Shown here: in pieces, positions 43,382 to 54,735 of the stretch | Position numbering within the stretch: the first letter of the stretch is position 1 | Layout of the letters: each line of letters begins with the position of its first letter | Source of the DNA: Planctomycetota bacterium | GTDB taxonomy: Bacteria; Planctomycetota; MHYJ01; WSZJ01 | DNA length: 54,735 bases | Reading direction: 5' to 3' | Assembly (NCBI GenBank): GCA_009773755.1 | Contig: WSZJ01000016.1 | Coordinates: 1 to 54,735, forward strand | Notes under the pieces: generated by a model | Databases searched by the model: none | Told to the model about the DNA's origin: nothing | The model's input: the letters and a program-made list of their open reading frames with translations, nothing else | Translations under genes and position numbers: made by a program

Positions 43382-43396
43382 GCAAAAGGCATTCCC
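43382..43396 (-). promoter_or_regulatory. Candidate sigma-54 promoter upstream of the DUF1328 gene
   Basis: Minus strand GGGAATGCCTTTTGC keeps the essential GG and GC separated by 10 bp and the TTGC of the -12 box, but the -24 box matches TGGCAC only in part. Predicted start near 43370, 47 nt before the ATG. The sigma-54 activator encoded next door and the palindrome at 43487-43504 (about 120-135 nt upstream) support it. Confidence 0.4.
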
Positions 43397-43486
43397 GTGA
43401 AAGCGCGGCGATCGGCGCGTCGTCCGGAATCACGCAGGGGGGCTTGCCGATCGTGGGAAGCCAGGTCGTCGGCCGTTCTGACCGGG

Positions 43487-43504
43487 ATGGCACTCCGGAG
43501 TGCC
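43487..43504. promoter_or_regulatory. Perfect 18-nt palindrome, candidate activator site
   Basis: TGGCACTCCGGAGTGCCA is exactly self-complementary. Its position, 120-135 nt upstream of the predicted sigma-54 start, is where enhancer-binding proteins usually bind. It lies between the regulator gene stop (43590) and the DUF1328 gene. Confidence 0.55.
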
Positions 43505-43589
43505 AGGGTCGGGTACTTGTTACCGGTGCGAGGCCGGTTGCACTCGAGACGCCTGAAGGACCCGCGAGTCGAGCGGCCGGAATCCAGAA

Positions 43590-44990
43590 TCAGGGAGTCG
43601 AAACGTCGACCGCGCTCCACTCCTTCAGCTTGTTGTAGAGAGTCTTCACGCCAATCCCCAGCATGCGGGCGGTCGCCGTTCGCTTCCCGCCGCAGGATTG
43701 AAGCGTCGCCATGATGAGGGCTCGTTCCGCGTCGGCGAGCGAGGTGCCGACGGCAACCTGGATGGTCCGAACGCCGTCCGCAGCGACCGGCGCCGTCGAC
43801 GGCACCGGACCCGCCGCCACCGGCGGATTGCCGGCCCGTGAGGGAAGCAGCGACAGGCACTGGGGCCCGATCACGGTGTCCGCGAGAATCCAGGCCGACT
43901 GCACCGCATTGCGCAATTCGCGCACGTTGCCGGGCCAGGCGTGGGATTCGATGCGGAGCAGGGCCTCCGGGGAGAATCTCTTCACGACTTCCTTCTCGCA
44001 GTTCATCTGGCCCAGGGCGTGTTCCGCGAGCAGCCTCACGTCGTCGGCGCGCTCGCGGAGCGCGGGCATTCGGATCTGGAAGCCGCGAAGCCGGTAGTAC
44101 AGGTCTTCCCTCAGCTTGCCCTGCATGACGGCCTCGCCCGGCTCCCGGTTCGTTGCGGCGACGATCCGGGCATCGACGGCCGTTTCCTTCTCCCCGCCGA
44201 TCCGCAGGACGTGACCTGTCTCCAGGACGCGCAGCAGTTTCACCTGGAGGTCCGGCGACATTTCGGCGATCTCGTCGAGCAGGAGCGTGCCGCCGCTGGC
44301 GCGCTCGAAATAGCCGGCGTGCCGCTGGCTCGCGCCCGTGAAGCTGCCCTTCTCGTGTCCGAAGAGCTCACTCTCGATCATGGTCGAGGCGACGGCGCCG
44401 CAGTTGATGGCCAGGAAGGGCCCTTCGCACCTGGGGCTCATTTCGTGAAGCGTCATCGCGGCGAGTTCCTTTCCTGTGCCGCTTTCGCCGGTGATGAGCA
44501 CGGTGGCTTCGGTGGGGGCGACGCGGCCGAGGAGGTCGTAGACCTGCTGCATCACGGGCGATCCGCCGATGAGCCGCCCGAATCTGCCGAGCTGCCTCAG
44601 TTCGTCGCGCAGCTCGCCGATTTCCCCGCGGAGCCGCAGCGTCCTGTGGACGCGGGCCAGCGCGCGCCGCAGCGGCGGGGTGGAGATGGGTTCGTGAAGG
44701 ACGTCGATCGCCCCGGATCGCTGGGCGTCGAACGATTCCTTGCCCGAAGGCGCAAGCGCGACGGCCTCCACGCGCGGCAGGCCGCTGATCTCGCGGACCA
44801 GCTCGAGCCCGTCGCCATCCGGTAGTTGCGGGTCGACAAGGACGGCGTTGGGCGCAAATTGCGCGAGGGAGGCCCGTGCCGAACGCAGCGATCCCGTGAC
44901 CGAGACCGAGTGGCCTTCCTTTTCCAGCGCCGATCCGAGTGCCGTCCGCCTGGATTCATCGGCCTGAACGACAAGGATTCGCATTCTCAT
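43590..44990 (-). CDS. Sigma-54-dependent response regulator with degenerate receiver
   Basis: 466 residues from the ATG at 44990 (GGAGGTGAAG upstream); the frame to 45146 is unsupported. Domains: receiver (1-~120), AAA+ (~140-380) with Walker A GESGTGKE, the sigma-54 contact loop GSFTGA, Walker [10 protein letters not shown] and the R-finger region, and a Fis-type helix-turn-helix ([39 protein letters not shown]). The receiver keeps the phospho-acceptor-like Asp53 (LVDPQLPDG), but the acidic pair is VVQADE, the conserved Thr/Ser reads LAPSG and the Lys is replaced (LHEP instead of 'KP'). It may not be controlled by ordinary phosphorylation. It probably activates the adjacent effector genes. 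Confidence 0.93.
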   Translation of the reverse strand: MRMRILVVQADESRRTALGSALEKEGHSVSVTGSLRSARASLAQFAPNAVLVDPQLPDGDGLELVREISGLPRVEAVALAPSGKESFDAQRSGAIDVLHEPISTPPLRRALARVHRTLRLRGEIGELRDELRQLGRFGRLIGGSPVMQQVYDLLGRVAPTEATVLITGESGTGKELAAMTLHEMSPRCEGPFLAINCGAVASTMIESELFGHEKGSFTGASQRHAGYFERASGGTLLLDEIAEMSPDLQVKLLRVLETGHVLRIGGEKETAVDARIVAATNREPGEAVMQGKLREDLYYRLRGFQIRMPALRERADDVRLLAEHALGQMNCEKEVVKRFSPEALLRIESHAWPGNVRELRNAVQSAWILADTVIGPQCLSLLPSRAGNPPVAAGPVPSTAPVAADGVRTIQVAVGTSLADAERALIMATLQSCGGKRTATARMLGIGVKTLYNKLKEWSAVDVSTP

Positions 44991-45130
44991 CTTCACCTCC
45001 GTCAAACACGCTCTACCGCGTTGCGGCGGAGAAGCGCTTTCGCGCCGCGTCGCGAGCGCGGCGGACAGGTGAATTTTACCGCGCATGGTGAGGCCCGGAT
45101 TTTCGATTTGCGGCTCGGTCATATTTTCCG

Positions 45131-45171
45131 GGAAACCCCTAGGCATGGATCGCGACCGGATTAGGGGATTC
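45131..45171. promoter_or_regulatory. Inverted CCCCTA / TAGGGG sites
   Basis: AAACCCCTAGG (45133-45143) and TTAGGGGATTC (45161-45171) form an inverted pair with centres 26 nt apart, in the region between the divergent sigma-54 regulator gene and the small gene at 45275. A third copy, GGGGAATCCCCTAG, is at 48337-48350 upstream of the GAF kinase. Could be operators for the NarL-type regulator. Confidence 0.35.
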
Positions 45172-45274
45172 TATGAGAGAGGATTCGGGGGCCAGCCCGA
45201 TGGTAATTCGCCCCTCAGTGTCGTATCTATTGTCTCGCTTCGTGCGGAGTCCGATCGATTCCAAAGGAGAGTTC

Positions 45275-45547
45275 ATGTCCCTTCACGAAAAGAAATCCGT
45301 CCACGTGGACTGCAGGCGTGAACGGGTCAGCGCCGTGCTCGACGTCCTGAGAGGCTACCCGGATGCGGACTTCAGGATCTGCCAGGGGAAACTGTCCGCA
45401 TCAGGCGCCCGGCTGGACCTCCTGCTCGCGGGGCAGCGCATCCTGATCGAGGAGGCGCTCGCGGCGATCAGGAACCTCGGCGCTCGAGTCGAATATATCC
45501 CTTCGATCGGGGCGGATGGGCGCACCCTATCCGCGTTGAGCACGTGA
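45275..45547 (+). CDS. Small ACT/NIL-like protein
   Basis: 90 residues from the ATG at 45275, with AAAGGAGAG upstream. SVHVDCRRERVSAVLDVLRG, DFRICQGKLSASGARLDLLL and ILIEEALAAIRNLGARVEYI read as beta-alpha-beta-beta-alpha-beta, similar to NIL or ACT regulatory domains, where small ligands bind at domain interfaces. No fused enzyme or transporter, so it may act alone or as a partner of neighbouring signalling proteins. Divergent from the sigma-54 regulator. Family assignment is tentative. Confidence 0.6.
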   Translation: MSLHEKKSVHVDCRRERVSAVLDVLRGYPDADFRICQGKLSASGARLDLLLAGQRILIEEALAAIRNLGARVEYIPSIGADGRTLSALST

Positions 45548-45629
45548 TCGAAACGATCCGCAGGCTCGCCGTACGGGTGGACTGGATTGAAGCGCCGCCG
45601 TGCCGGTACTTTCTACGCTCGGGGACGGC

Positions 45630-45860
45630 GTGAAAGAACAACTTCGCTCCTGTTCCCTGTGCGACGGATGGGGATTCTGGTACCCCAACTCGACAAACCG
45701 GGAAATCAACTGGCGTATGGCCGCGCGCGTTCTCCCGGAAGAAGGAGCCCTCGGGACGCCCGGTTTCCTGACGACTCTGAGCATGCGCCAACCGGTTCCT
45801 CTCGCGTGTCCGGAATGCGGAGGCAGACCGGGCGAGAAGTCGCCGAGTCTCCGGGCCTGA
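45630..45860 (+). CDS. Small double-CxxC (zinc-ribbon-like) protein
   Basis: 76 residues if started at the GTG at 45630; an in-frame GTG at 45600 would add ten. It contains SCSLCDGWGFWYPN near the N-terminus and LACPECGGRPGE near the C-terminus, two C-x2-C knuckles each followed by G-rich turns, as in small zinc-ribbon or DnaJ-type zinc proteins. The spacing of ~48 residues between knuckles is compatible with one zinc ribbon. The evidence is motif pattern only; the start is uncertain. It ends 4 nt before the stop of the convergent NarL-type regulator gene. Confidence 0.45.
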   Translation: MKEQLRSCSLCDGWGFWYPNSTNREINWRMAARVLPEEGALGTPGFLTTLSMRQPVPLACPECGGRPGEKSPSLRA

Positions 45861-45864
45861 CGGC

Positions 45865-46521
45865 TCAGCGTTCCGGGAAGTGCCTCACCGCGTGCGCCAC
45901 GAGCTGCGTCGCGTTCTCGAGCCCGAGCTTCTCCTTGATGTTGGCGCGGTGCGTCTCAATCGTCTTCACGCTCAGGCAGAGCCGCCGCGCGATCGAACGC
46001 GTGCCGATCCCCCGCCCGATCAGCTCGAAGACCTCCATCTCACGATTCGTCAGGCGTCCGACCGGCGACACCGAGCCGCCCGGCGACCTGCCGGCGACGG
46101 AGGCAATCAAGGTCTCCTTCATGCGCGGGCTCACGTGGATCCGACCGGCGAGAACCTCGCGCGCGGCCGATCGAAGAGTGTCCGCCGCCTCCTGCTTCAT
46201 CACGTAGCCCATCGCGCCGAGGTGCAGAACCCGTTCCGCGTAGAGCTGCTCATCGTGAATCGACAGCACCAGGACGGGAATCGCCGGGTGCCGTGTGCGC
46301 AGATCCTTGAGGAGGCTCAACCCGCTTCCCGCCCCAAGCGACAGGTCCAGGATGAGCAGGTCGGGAGCAGAAGTGGGAATCCGCTCGAGCGCCTGCACGG
46401 CCGTCGCCGCTTCACCGCAGACCTCCATGTCGGGTTCGGCCGATAGAAGCGACGTCAGGCCCGCGCGCACGACCGCGTGGTCGTCGACCAGGAATACCCT
46501 GGCACGGGTCTTGGTTTTCAT
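45865..46521 (-). CDS. NarL/FixJ-family response regulator
   Basis: 218 residues. Receiver with acidic pair VFLVDDHAVVRAGL, phospho-acceptor Asp59 (LLILDLSLGAGSG), Ser in VLVLSIHD and Lys in YVMKQEA; then a LuxR-type helix-turn-helix: LTNREMEVFELIGRGIGTRS, IARRLCLSVKTIETHRANIK, EKLGLENATQLVAHAV. All key residues are intact. Its ATG overlaps the stop of the upstream histidine kinase (ATGA), so the two form a cognate pair. Target genes unknown; CCCCTA motifs nearby are candidates. Confidence 0.95.
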   Translation of the reverse strand: MKTKTRARVFLVDDHAVVRAGLTSLLSAEPDMEVCGEAATAVQALERIPTSAPDLLILDLSLGAGSGLSLLKDLRTRHPAIPVLVLSIHDEQLYAERVLHLGAMGYVMKQEAADTLRSAAREVLAGRIHVSPRMKETLIASVAGRSPGGSVSPVGRLTNREMEVFELIGRGIGTRSIARRLCLSVKTIETHRANIKEKLGLENATQLVAHAVRHFPER

Positions 46522-47915
46522 GACTTGCTCCCGGGAAAATTCTCCTGAAGGGCGCAGACAACCTGCGTTCCGCCGTTCGGGCGCGGCATGAAGACGAGCT
46601 CCGCGGCAATGAGGCCCGCGCGGTATCGCATGTTGCGTATCCCGGCGCCCTCATGGCGGAAACCCTCTTCCGGAAAGCCACGGCCGTCGTCCGCAATCTC
46701 CAGGATCAGTTTCCCGCCGCAGTCCTGGAGCCCCACCGAAATCTCACGGGCCTCGGCGTGCCTCACGGCATTCGTCACCGCTTCCTGCGCGATCCGGAAG
46801 AGGTGCCAGGCGGCATCGCGGCCCTGTACGATCACGTCTTCGGAATTCTCGAAGTGGACGACCAGGCCTGAGTCGCGGGCGACGCTTTCGGCGAGGTCGC
46901 GAAGAGCGCTGACAAGGCCCTGGGGCTCGACGTCAACCGGAAGGAGGCCGCGCGCGAGAGCGCGCGTCTTTTCGAGGACACGACGGGACCCTTCAGCGAG
47001 ATGAGCCGCGTCGCGCGCATCCGCCCCGCCGCGGGCTGCGAGACGCTCCGCCAGAGCGCGAGCCAGGCACGTCAGGCCGGTCAGCTCCTGGCCCAGGTTG
47101 TCGTGCAACTCGCGGGCGAGGCCCTTGTGCCATTCGTGGATCTTCTCCGAGTATTCCTGTTGCAGCCGTCTCCGCTCAATCAGTTCCCCGATGCTCCGCC
47201 CGATGTCCGCCATCGTCTCGTCAAACGCCTCCGGCGGCTGGACGATCGCGTCGGAGAAGAGCTCGAATATCGCCACCACCTCGCCGTCCACACAAGCCTG
47301 GTACGCCGCCGCCGAGCAGATGTCCGCTTCCTCGGCCTGTTTCGACCGGCCCGCAAGCGCTTCGCGGATGTCCGTGGCCCACCCGGCCGCGGTACGGCCT
47401 CGGGCCGACCGGAGCATGCCGGTGTCGTCGTTGAGGTTGAGGCGGTACGAAGCGGCGCGGAAGCGTGCCCGGGCGGGCGTGAGATTTGAGTACCACACGA
47501 CGGCCGGGCCGGCGACTCCGCCCTGCCCGCGGTCGACAAGCCAGGCGTGCGCCCAGCGAAACCCGGCGTATTCGCAGATCAGTGGAAGCACGACATGGAG
47601 CGCTTCCGCCACGGACTGGGACTCGTTGGCGGCGCTGCTGACCGCACGCAGCAGGCTGAGCTTTTCGGTGGTCAGAATCGCCTGCGTGCGAAGTGCGTCC
47701 GAGCGGGCGCGCCAGGCCGATTCGCGGCGCAGGAACTCGTCGCGGGTTTCGCGAAGCTCCTTGGAATCCGTCGACTGGGGAACGGCTCCTGATGTTCTGG
47801 TTGCCGCGGGAGCCGCCGGGACCGGCCACGGAGTCTTGCCATCCGCGAGTCGGGAGGCGTCGGTCGATTCTCGTTCGCGCCTTCGGTCCATCGGCTCTCC
47901 GGTTCGCATAGACAT
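46518..47915 (-). CDS. Cytoplasmic GAF-domain histidine kinase (NarX/DegS-type)
   Basis: 465 residues from the ATG at 47915 (GAAGGG 11 nt upstream); other in-frame starts up to 48176 are possible. No membrane span. Residues ~75-245 form a GAF-like sensor (LLRAVSSAANESQSVAEALH, ACVDGEVVAIFELFSDAI). His271 in GLARELHDNLGQELTGL is the HisKA_3 phospho-acceptor, and AWHLFRIAQEAVTNAVRHAE, EIADDGRGFPEEG and GAGIRNMRYR are the N, G1 and G2 boxes of its ATPase. Pairs with the overlapping NarL-type regulator. The GAF ligand is unknown. The region upstream carries a 21-bp hairpin. Confidence 0.92.
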   Translation of the reverse strand: MSMRTGEPMDRRRERESTDASRLADGKTPWPVPAAPAATRTSGAVPQSTDSKELRETRDEFLRRESAWRARSDALRTQAILTTEKLSLLRAVSSAANESQSVAEALHVVLPLICEYAGFRWAHAWLVDRGQGGVAGPAVVWYSNLTPARARFRAASYRLNLNDDTGMLRSARGRTAAGWATDIREALAGRSKQAEEADICSAAAYQACVDGEVVAIFELFSDAIVQPPEAFDETMADIGRSIGELIERRRLQQEYSEKIHEWHKGLARELHDNLGQELTGLTCLARALAERLAARGGADARDAAHLAEGSRRVLEKTRALARGLLPVDVEPQGLVSALRDLAESVARDSGLVVHFENSEDVIVQGRDAAWHLFRIAQEAVTNAVRHAEAREISVGLQDCGGKLILEIADDGRGFPEEGFRHEGAGIRNMRYRAGLIAAELVFMPRPNGGTQVVCALQENFPGSKS

Positions 47916-48173
47916 GCGGAGTTGCCCTTCTCGAGAGCGAGCACCAGGAGTCATTTTAGCACGCGTCAGGCCGGGAGGATGTCGCAACGAGTGGGCGGCC
48001 TTGCGGCGGGGTGGAGTCGTGCGCCACCGCCGCCGCAGGCCTCCACTTCCCGGCGCGGCCCCGAGGAGCCGCCCGGGAACTACCCTGAATAGTTCGGCCA
48101 TCGCCGACGGCGTCACCTGAATCGCGAGATCAGCAGACGCCATCCGTCGCGAGCCTTCGACCCGGCTGAAAGA

Positions 48174-48221
48174 CATGCGGCAGAGAGAGACGCCCCATTG
48201 GCGTATCTGCTCTGCCGCATG
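48174..48221. repeat. Hairpin upstream of the GAF kinase
   Basis: CATGCGGCAGAG at the left and CTCTGCCGCATG at the right pair perfectly (12 bp), and inner GACGCC/GGCGTAT extends the stem around a short loop. It lies in the 48.0-48.35 kb gap between the lone receiver gene and the GAF kinase gene and may end transcription of the upstream cluster. The rest of this ~440-nt gap holds no gene. Confidence 0.65.
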
Positions 48222-48359
48222 GAACCCAGGTATTTGGGGTGGTTGCGATCTCCTGGAGAAGAGTACGGCACGGGGACACCCTGAACCATCGGGCTCCCGC
48301 AGGAAACATTTCTCGGGAATTACTGCACGTCGGCTGGGGGAATCCCCTAGCTGGGTCGC

Positions 48360-48794
48360 TCACCCACGCGAGCAGTTGACCTTCAGCCAATACCGCGCCA
48401 GCAGGCCCACGGTCGACACAAACTCCTCGAACTCGAGCGGCTTCACGACGTAGCTGTTGACGCCCAACGAGTAGCAGACCTCGCGGTCCTTCGGCTCGCT
48501 CGACGACGTCAGGATGATCACGGGCACCAGCTTCAGCTCCGGGTCGCTCTTCATTCTTTTCAGCACCTCGATGCCGTCCACGAGCGGCAGCTTGATGTCA
48601 AGGAGCACCGCCTTCAGCCCCCCCGCCGAGCCGGGGCCACCCTGCGGAAAGAGGAACGAAAGCGCTTCTGCCCCGTCCTTGACCCGATGCAGCCCTCGGG
48701 AGAGCTGGTTTTTTTCAAGCGCCCACACCGTCATCTCCGCGTCGCACGAATTGTCTTCTATGAGGAGGATTTCCTCAGGCTGGCTTGCCGGCAT
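48360..48794 (-). CDS. Single-domain response regulator (Rcp1-like)
   Basis: 144 residues from the ATG at 48794; the start lies 20 nt inside the end of the preceding kinase gene, so the two are coupled. ILLIEDNSCDAEMTVWALEK, Asp66 in VLLDIKLPLVDGIEVL, Thr in VIILTSSSEPKD and Lys in YVVKPLEFEEF: a complete receiver with no output domain. 'IEDN..D..mt..al' and the insertion before the active Asp are typical of Rcp1-type phytochrome/bacteriophytochrome partners. It probably relays phosphate from the REC-PAS kinase. Confidence 0.93.
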   Translation of the reverse strand: MPASQPEEILLIEDNSCDAEMTVWALEKNQLSRGLHRVKDGAEALSFLFPQGGPGSAGGLKAVLLDIKLPLVDGIEVLKRMKSDPELKLVPVIILTSSSEPKDREVCYSLGVNSYVVKPLEFEEFVSTVGLLARYWLKVNCSRG

Positions 48795-50426
48795 GACCCT
48801 GACCCTCCGTTGGAAGCGAAAAATGGAAGACAGCTCCAGTTCCGGTCTTGCCCTCCGCCCAGACACGGCCGCCGTGGCGAAGGATCACGCGCTGAACAAG
48901 AGCGAGTCCTACGCCCGTCCCCTCGAACTCTTCGCTGGAATGGAGCCTCTGGAAGACCCCGAACAGCTTGCTTGCGAATGCCTCCTCGAAACCGACGCCG
49001 TTGTCCCGGACCGACCAGACCGTCTCCCCCTTATCCTGCCGGGAGCTGAACTCGATTTCCGCGCATTCCCGCGGCCGCGTGTATTTCACGGCGTTGCTGA
49101 AAAGGTTGGCCAGCACTTGCCTGAGAAGCGCCTGGTCGCCCCATGCCGGCGCCAGTTCGCCGATTCGAAAATCGAGTTTCCGTCCCGGGTTCGCGGCCCG
49201 AAGCTCGTCGCTGACGCTGCCCGCGAGCGCCCTCATGTCCACGCGCGTCCGGATCAGCTCGGCCCGGCCCATTCTCGAGAATGCCAGCAAGTCGTCGATC
49301 AGCTGGGCCATGCGACGCGTGTTGGTCAGCACGACTTCCGTCAGCCGCTTCCCCTCGGCGTCCAGGCCCGAGGCATGCCGGTCGACGAGGCGCCGGGTGA
49401 AGCCTTCGATGGCGCGAAGCGGCGCGCGAAGGTCGTGCGAGACCGAGTAGCTGAAACTCTCCAGCTCCTTGTTCGCGGACTCGAGCTGCGCCGTCCGTTC
49501 GCTCACTCGGCGCTCGAGGTCCGTATTCAGCCGCAGAGCCTCGACGGCCGCCCTCTTCGATTCGCTCACATCCCGGGCTACCGCGTAGATCAGTCGTTCG
49601 CTCGGGTAAGGCGTCCCCGTCCATGCGAGCCAGACGTAGTCGCCTCCCGCCCTCCTGAACCGGCTTTCGAAGGAAACCGCGCCGGGTTCCTTCTTGAGGC
49701 GCTCCAGGGCCTCCTTCGTCGAGGGGCGATCGTCGGGATGAACGAATTCGAGGAACGGCCGGCCCGTCACGCGCGCGGGGGTCCAGCCCAGCGTTCCCTC
49801 CCACCGCGGATTGCCCTCGAGAATGTTGCCGTCAAATCCCGCGATGCAGATCAGGTCCGGTGAGAGCGCGAAAATCCGGTTCCTCTGCTCCGTCACCTGC
49901 TCCAGCAGCCGGCGGTGCTGCCGGTCCTCCATCCGGCGCAACTGCTCCGCCTGGATCCTGACTTCCCGCATTGCTCTCGCGAGCTCCACGAACACCGAGA
50001 CCTTGGAGCGGATCGCCTCCGCCGAGATCGGCTTCATGATGAAGTCGGCCGCGCCCACGGCATACGCGTGCTGCAGGCTCACAGGCGACGATTCCTCGCC
50101 GGTCAGGAAAATGATCGGCGTTGCCCGAGACCGCTCCCGTTTCCGTATCAATTCCGCCGTCTCGAAACCGTTCATTCCCGGCAGGTGCACATCCAGCAGG
50201 ATTGCCGAGAAGTCGCGGTCCAGGAGGCACCGAAGCGCCTCCTCGCCCGACGAAGCCTTCACCAGGTGAACGTCCAGGTCACCCAGGATCGCCTCAAGAA
50301 CCATGAGGTCCTCCGCCCGGTCGTCGACCAGCAGGACGCTGATCCTGGAGTCGCGCGGACCCTTTGACGCGGGCTGGCCCGAGGCCTTTGCCCTGCCGGA
50401 GACGGGATCGACACTCTTTCTCGGCA

Positions 50427-50427
<1 letters not shown>
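48775..50427 (-). CDS. REC-PAS hybrid histidine kinase
   Basis: 550 residues from the ATG at 50427, which overlaps the stop of the HAMP-array kinase gene (TGATG) and has GGAGG upstream. Order: receiver (~30-150, Asp79 in AILLDVHLPGMNG, KPIS), coiled coil, PAS with C-terminal PAC (~185-290: IFALSPDLICIAGFDGNILE, WTGTPYP), coiled coil, HisKA with His331 (FSYSVSHDLRAPLRAIEGF), ATPase with NLFSNAVKYT and DNGVGFEEAFASKLFGVFQR. No membrane span, so it is cytoplasmic and driven by phosphorelay or PAS ligand. The receiver-first layout suggests it takes phosphate from the upstream kinase and passes it to the lone receiver that follows. Confidence 0.94.

Positions 50428-54735
<4,308 letters not shown>

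Noticed and set aside
43487-43504. TGGCAC palindrome as a sigma-54 promoter itself
   Set aside because: GG and GC are 11 rather than 10 bp apart in either orientation, so it fits an activator site better.

Overview
The window is high-GC (by eye roughly two-thirds G+C), densely packed bacterial chromosome. It carries gatCAB, topA with three zinc ribbons, rsmI, bioD, one tRNA gene and a branched-chain amino-acid transporter. A large fused membrane/spermidine-synthase protein, orphan GspG-like proteins, several exported 'hypotheticals' and assorted dispersed palindromic repeats suggest an uncultured, large-genome lineage, perhaps Planctomycetota or a neighbour. That placement is inference only; there is no rRNA to test it.

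Layout. 1-6.5 kb: a PDZ protein faces a leftward gatC-gatA-gatB-TPR group. 6.8-12.5 kb: a complete rightward liv operon (binding protein, terminator, two permeases, two ATPases). 12.7-15.5 kb: lipoprotein MsrB, an RNase HII-like protein and an M19 dipeptidase. 15.7-21 kb: an overlapping trio of SpeE/HEAT membrane protein, rsmI and a glyoxalase fusion. 21-24.4 kb: leftward topA-bioD with a clear promoter and a leader hairpin. 24.7-30.1 kb: a LURP-one-like protein, a lipoprotein, a thioredoxin/beta-propeller gene interrupted by an in-frame TGA (candidate selenoprotein), and an exported protein. 30.2-37 kb: tRNA(CAU), two GspG-like paralogues flanking a B12 radical SAM gene, a beta-helix protein, a SpoU methyltransferase and a saccharopine-dehydrogenase-like protein.

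37-54.7 kb is almost entirely leftward and looks like one stress/signalling island. A HAMP-array hybrid kinase (running off the right edge), a REC-PAS kinase and a lone receiver form one overlapping cluster. A GAF kinase with a NarL-type regulator and a sigma-54 regulator follow. Then come a DUF1328 protein, a putative envelope-stress protein, two paralogous lipoproteins, a 24-residue membrane miniprotein, treS and an otsB-otsA fusion. My working model is that osmotic or envelope stress sensed by these kinases drives trehalose production. A sigma-54-like element and a perfect 18-nt palindrome lie upstream of the effector genes.

Two themes recur. Intergenic spaces hold long inverted repeats of unrelated sequence, up to 49-nt perfect arms. 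At least six starts lack a convincing Shine-Dalgarno or have a -10-like hexamer 6-9 nt upstream, suggesting leaderless mRNAs. The most notable candidates are the TGA-containing thioredoxin gene, matched extra domains in both liv permeases, the miniprotein coupled to treS, the otsBA gene whose 3' end runs into a transposase relic, and a helically phased GTTGG array.
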